Below the pieces are notes generated by a model. The model did not search any database and was not told where the DNA came from. It saw only the letters and a list, made by a program, of their open reading frames with translations. Positions 12,664 to 13,373 of a DNA stretch of 13,373 bases are shown piece after piece. Every line of letters begins with the position of its first letter. Within the stretch, counting starts at the first letter, position 1. The DNA is from Flavobacterium sp. (GTDB lineage: Bacteria > Bacteroidota > Bacteroidia > Flavobacteriales > Flavobacteriaceae). The position numbers were made by a program, and so were the translations under genes. Location: NCBI GenBank assembly GCA_024709705.1, contig JANJWE010000016.1:1-13373 (forward strand), in the 5' to 3' direction.

Positions 12664-13373
12664 TTAGTCTCTACTTGATATTTTAGAAAGCAATCTGAGA
12701 AACTCAACATAAAGCCAAACTAATGTAATCATTAGTCCCATTGCTCCATACCATTCCATAAATTTAGGATGTTGTTTTTGAACTCCTTCTTCAATTCTGT
12801 CAAAATCTAAAAATAAATTTAAAGCAGCTACAACAATTACTAATACACTAATTCCGATACTCATTAATGAGTTTCCATAATGAACGGGTTGAAAACTGGT
12901 AAACATACTCAACAACCAAGTAATTAAATAGTAGATAGCTATGGTTATAGTAGCTCCAATAACTACAGATTTGAATTTTTCGGTAACCGTAACAATTTTG
13001 TATTTATACAACATAAAACAAACCAAAAAAGTAGTAAAAGTTGCTCCTACAGCTTGAATCACAATTCCGGGATACATTGATTCAAAAACAACGGATAATG
13101 CACCAATAAATAACCCTTCAAAAAAGGCATAACCAGGGGCTAAATAGCCTGAAAGATGAGGTTTGAAAGTAGCAACGAGAACTAAAATTAAACCAACTAC
13201 AGCCCCTCCAATTAAAAAAGGCAATGGATTGTAACCACTTGCTGTCATTGTCCAAGTAAAAGCAGCCGAACAAACTAAGATTAACAACAGAATTAAACTT
13301 TTGTTTACGGTTCCGTTGATACTCATGCTTTCGTTATAAGCAGACCAAGTTTGGTTACCTTGCTCATCTATTT
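12664..13373 (-). CDS. Bax inhibitor-1 / YccA family membrane protein (5' end outside window)
   Basis: The frame stays open to the window edge: 235 residues are visible, including 15 (IDEQGNQTWSAYNES) before the internal Met at 13326, so the true start probably lies beyond 13373. Seven hydrophobic segments follow, beginning NKSLILLLILVCSAAFTWTM and ending MITLVWLYVEFLRLLSKISSRD. The loop LDFDRIEEGVQKQHPKFMEWYGAMGL before the last segment carries the family's conserved acidic residues; in Bacillus YetJ a di-aspartate sensor of this family controls calcium leak. Bacterial members include YccA, which modulates the FtsH membrane protease. Which of these roles applies here cannot be told. Length and the intact C-terminus are normal. 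The gene is convergent with the PAS gene and uses the shared terminator. Confidence 0.9.
   Translation of the reverse strand, partial: IDEQGNQTWSAYNESMSINGTVNKSLILLLILVCSAAFTWTMTASGYNPLPFLIGGAVVGLILVLVATFKPHLSGYLAPGYAFFEGLFIGALSVVFESMYPGIVIQAVGATFTTFLVCFMLYKYKIVTVTEKFKSVVIGATITIAIYYLITWLLSMFTSFQPVHYGNSLMSIGISVLVIVVAALNLFLDFDRIEEGVQKQHPKFMEWYGAMGLMITLVWLYVEFLRLLSKISSRD

Overview
The window looks like chromosome from a member of the Flavobacteriaceae (Bacteroidota), most likely Flavobacterium or a close relative. The DNA is AT-rich. Several genes are preceded by the Bacteroidota promoter element TANNTTTG rather than a sigma-70 -10 box, and Shine-Dalgarno sequences are mostly absent. The proteins are typical of the group: a patatin-type outer-membrane barrel, a short homogentisate dioxygenase, a DUF3108 protein, and a MepM-like lipoprotein with an HxC motif.

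Layout. (1) 1-921: C-terminal half of an outer-membrane beta-barrel protein, cut by the window edge, followed by a gap with a possible 23-residue membrane peptide. (2) 1196-4074: a tyrosine-degradation pair, hmgA (homogentisate 1,2-dioxygenase) and hppD (4-hydroxyphenylpyruvate dioxygenase), ending at a strong terminator. A four-helix-bundle (S23/IVP-like) gene sits between the two, enclosed by arrays of 8-bp repeats. (3) 4075-4604: a 0.5-kb gap with a strong promoter, a candidate small RNA ending in a GAAA-loop terminator, a second array of AAT-initial octamers, and a promoter matching at both -33 and -7. (4) 4605-9311: four overlapping genes that look like one operon: DUF3108 protein, kynA (tryptophan 2,3-dioxygenase), an M23 peptidase-like lipoprotein, and pgi (glucose-6-phosphate isomerase), ending at a terminator. 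(5) 9315-10353: a small four-helix membrane protein and an RlpA-like double-psi barrel protein, each with its own signals. (6) 10394-11995: a CYTH-domain protein and dinB (DNA polymerase IV), divergent from a 42-bp gap. (7) 12092-13373: a LOV-like PAS protein without the photoactive cysteine, convergent on a Bax-inhibitor-1/YccA membrane protein that runs off the window. They share a bidirectional terminator.

How the genes work together. hppD makes homogentisate and hmgA opens its ring, so these are consecutive steps of tyrosine catabolism. kynA opens the kynurenine route of tryptophan breakdown about 1.4 kb away, so three oxygenases of aromatic amino-acid breakdown cluster here. The M23 and RlpA-like proteins point to peptidoglycan remodelling, but neither carries the full textbook set of active-site residues.

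The most unusual element is the four-helix-bundle gene with its octamer arrays. It interrupts a pathway gene pair, carries a 19/20 inverted repeat at its borders, and supplies the leader of hppD. A related array stands about 1.5 kb away without such a gene. This could be a small mobile or RNA-level element; that is inference and would need genome-wide comparison.
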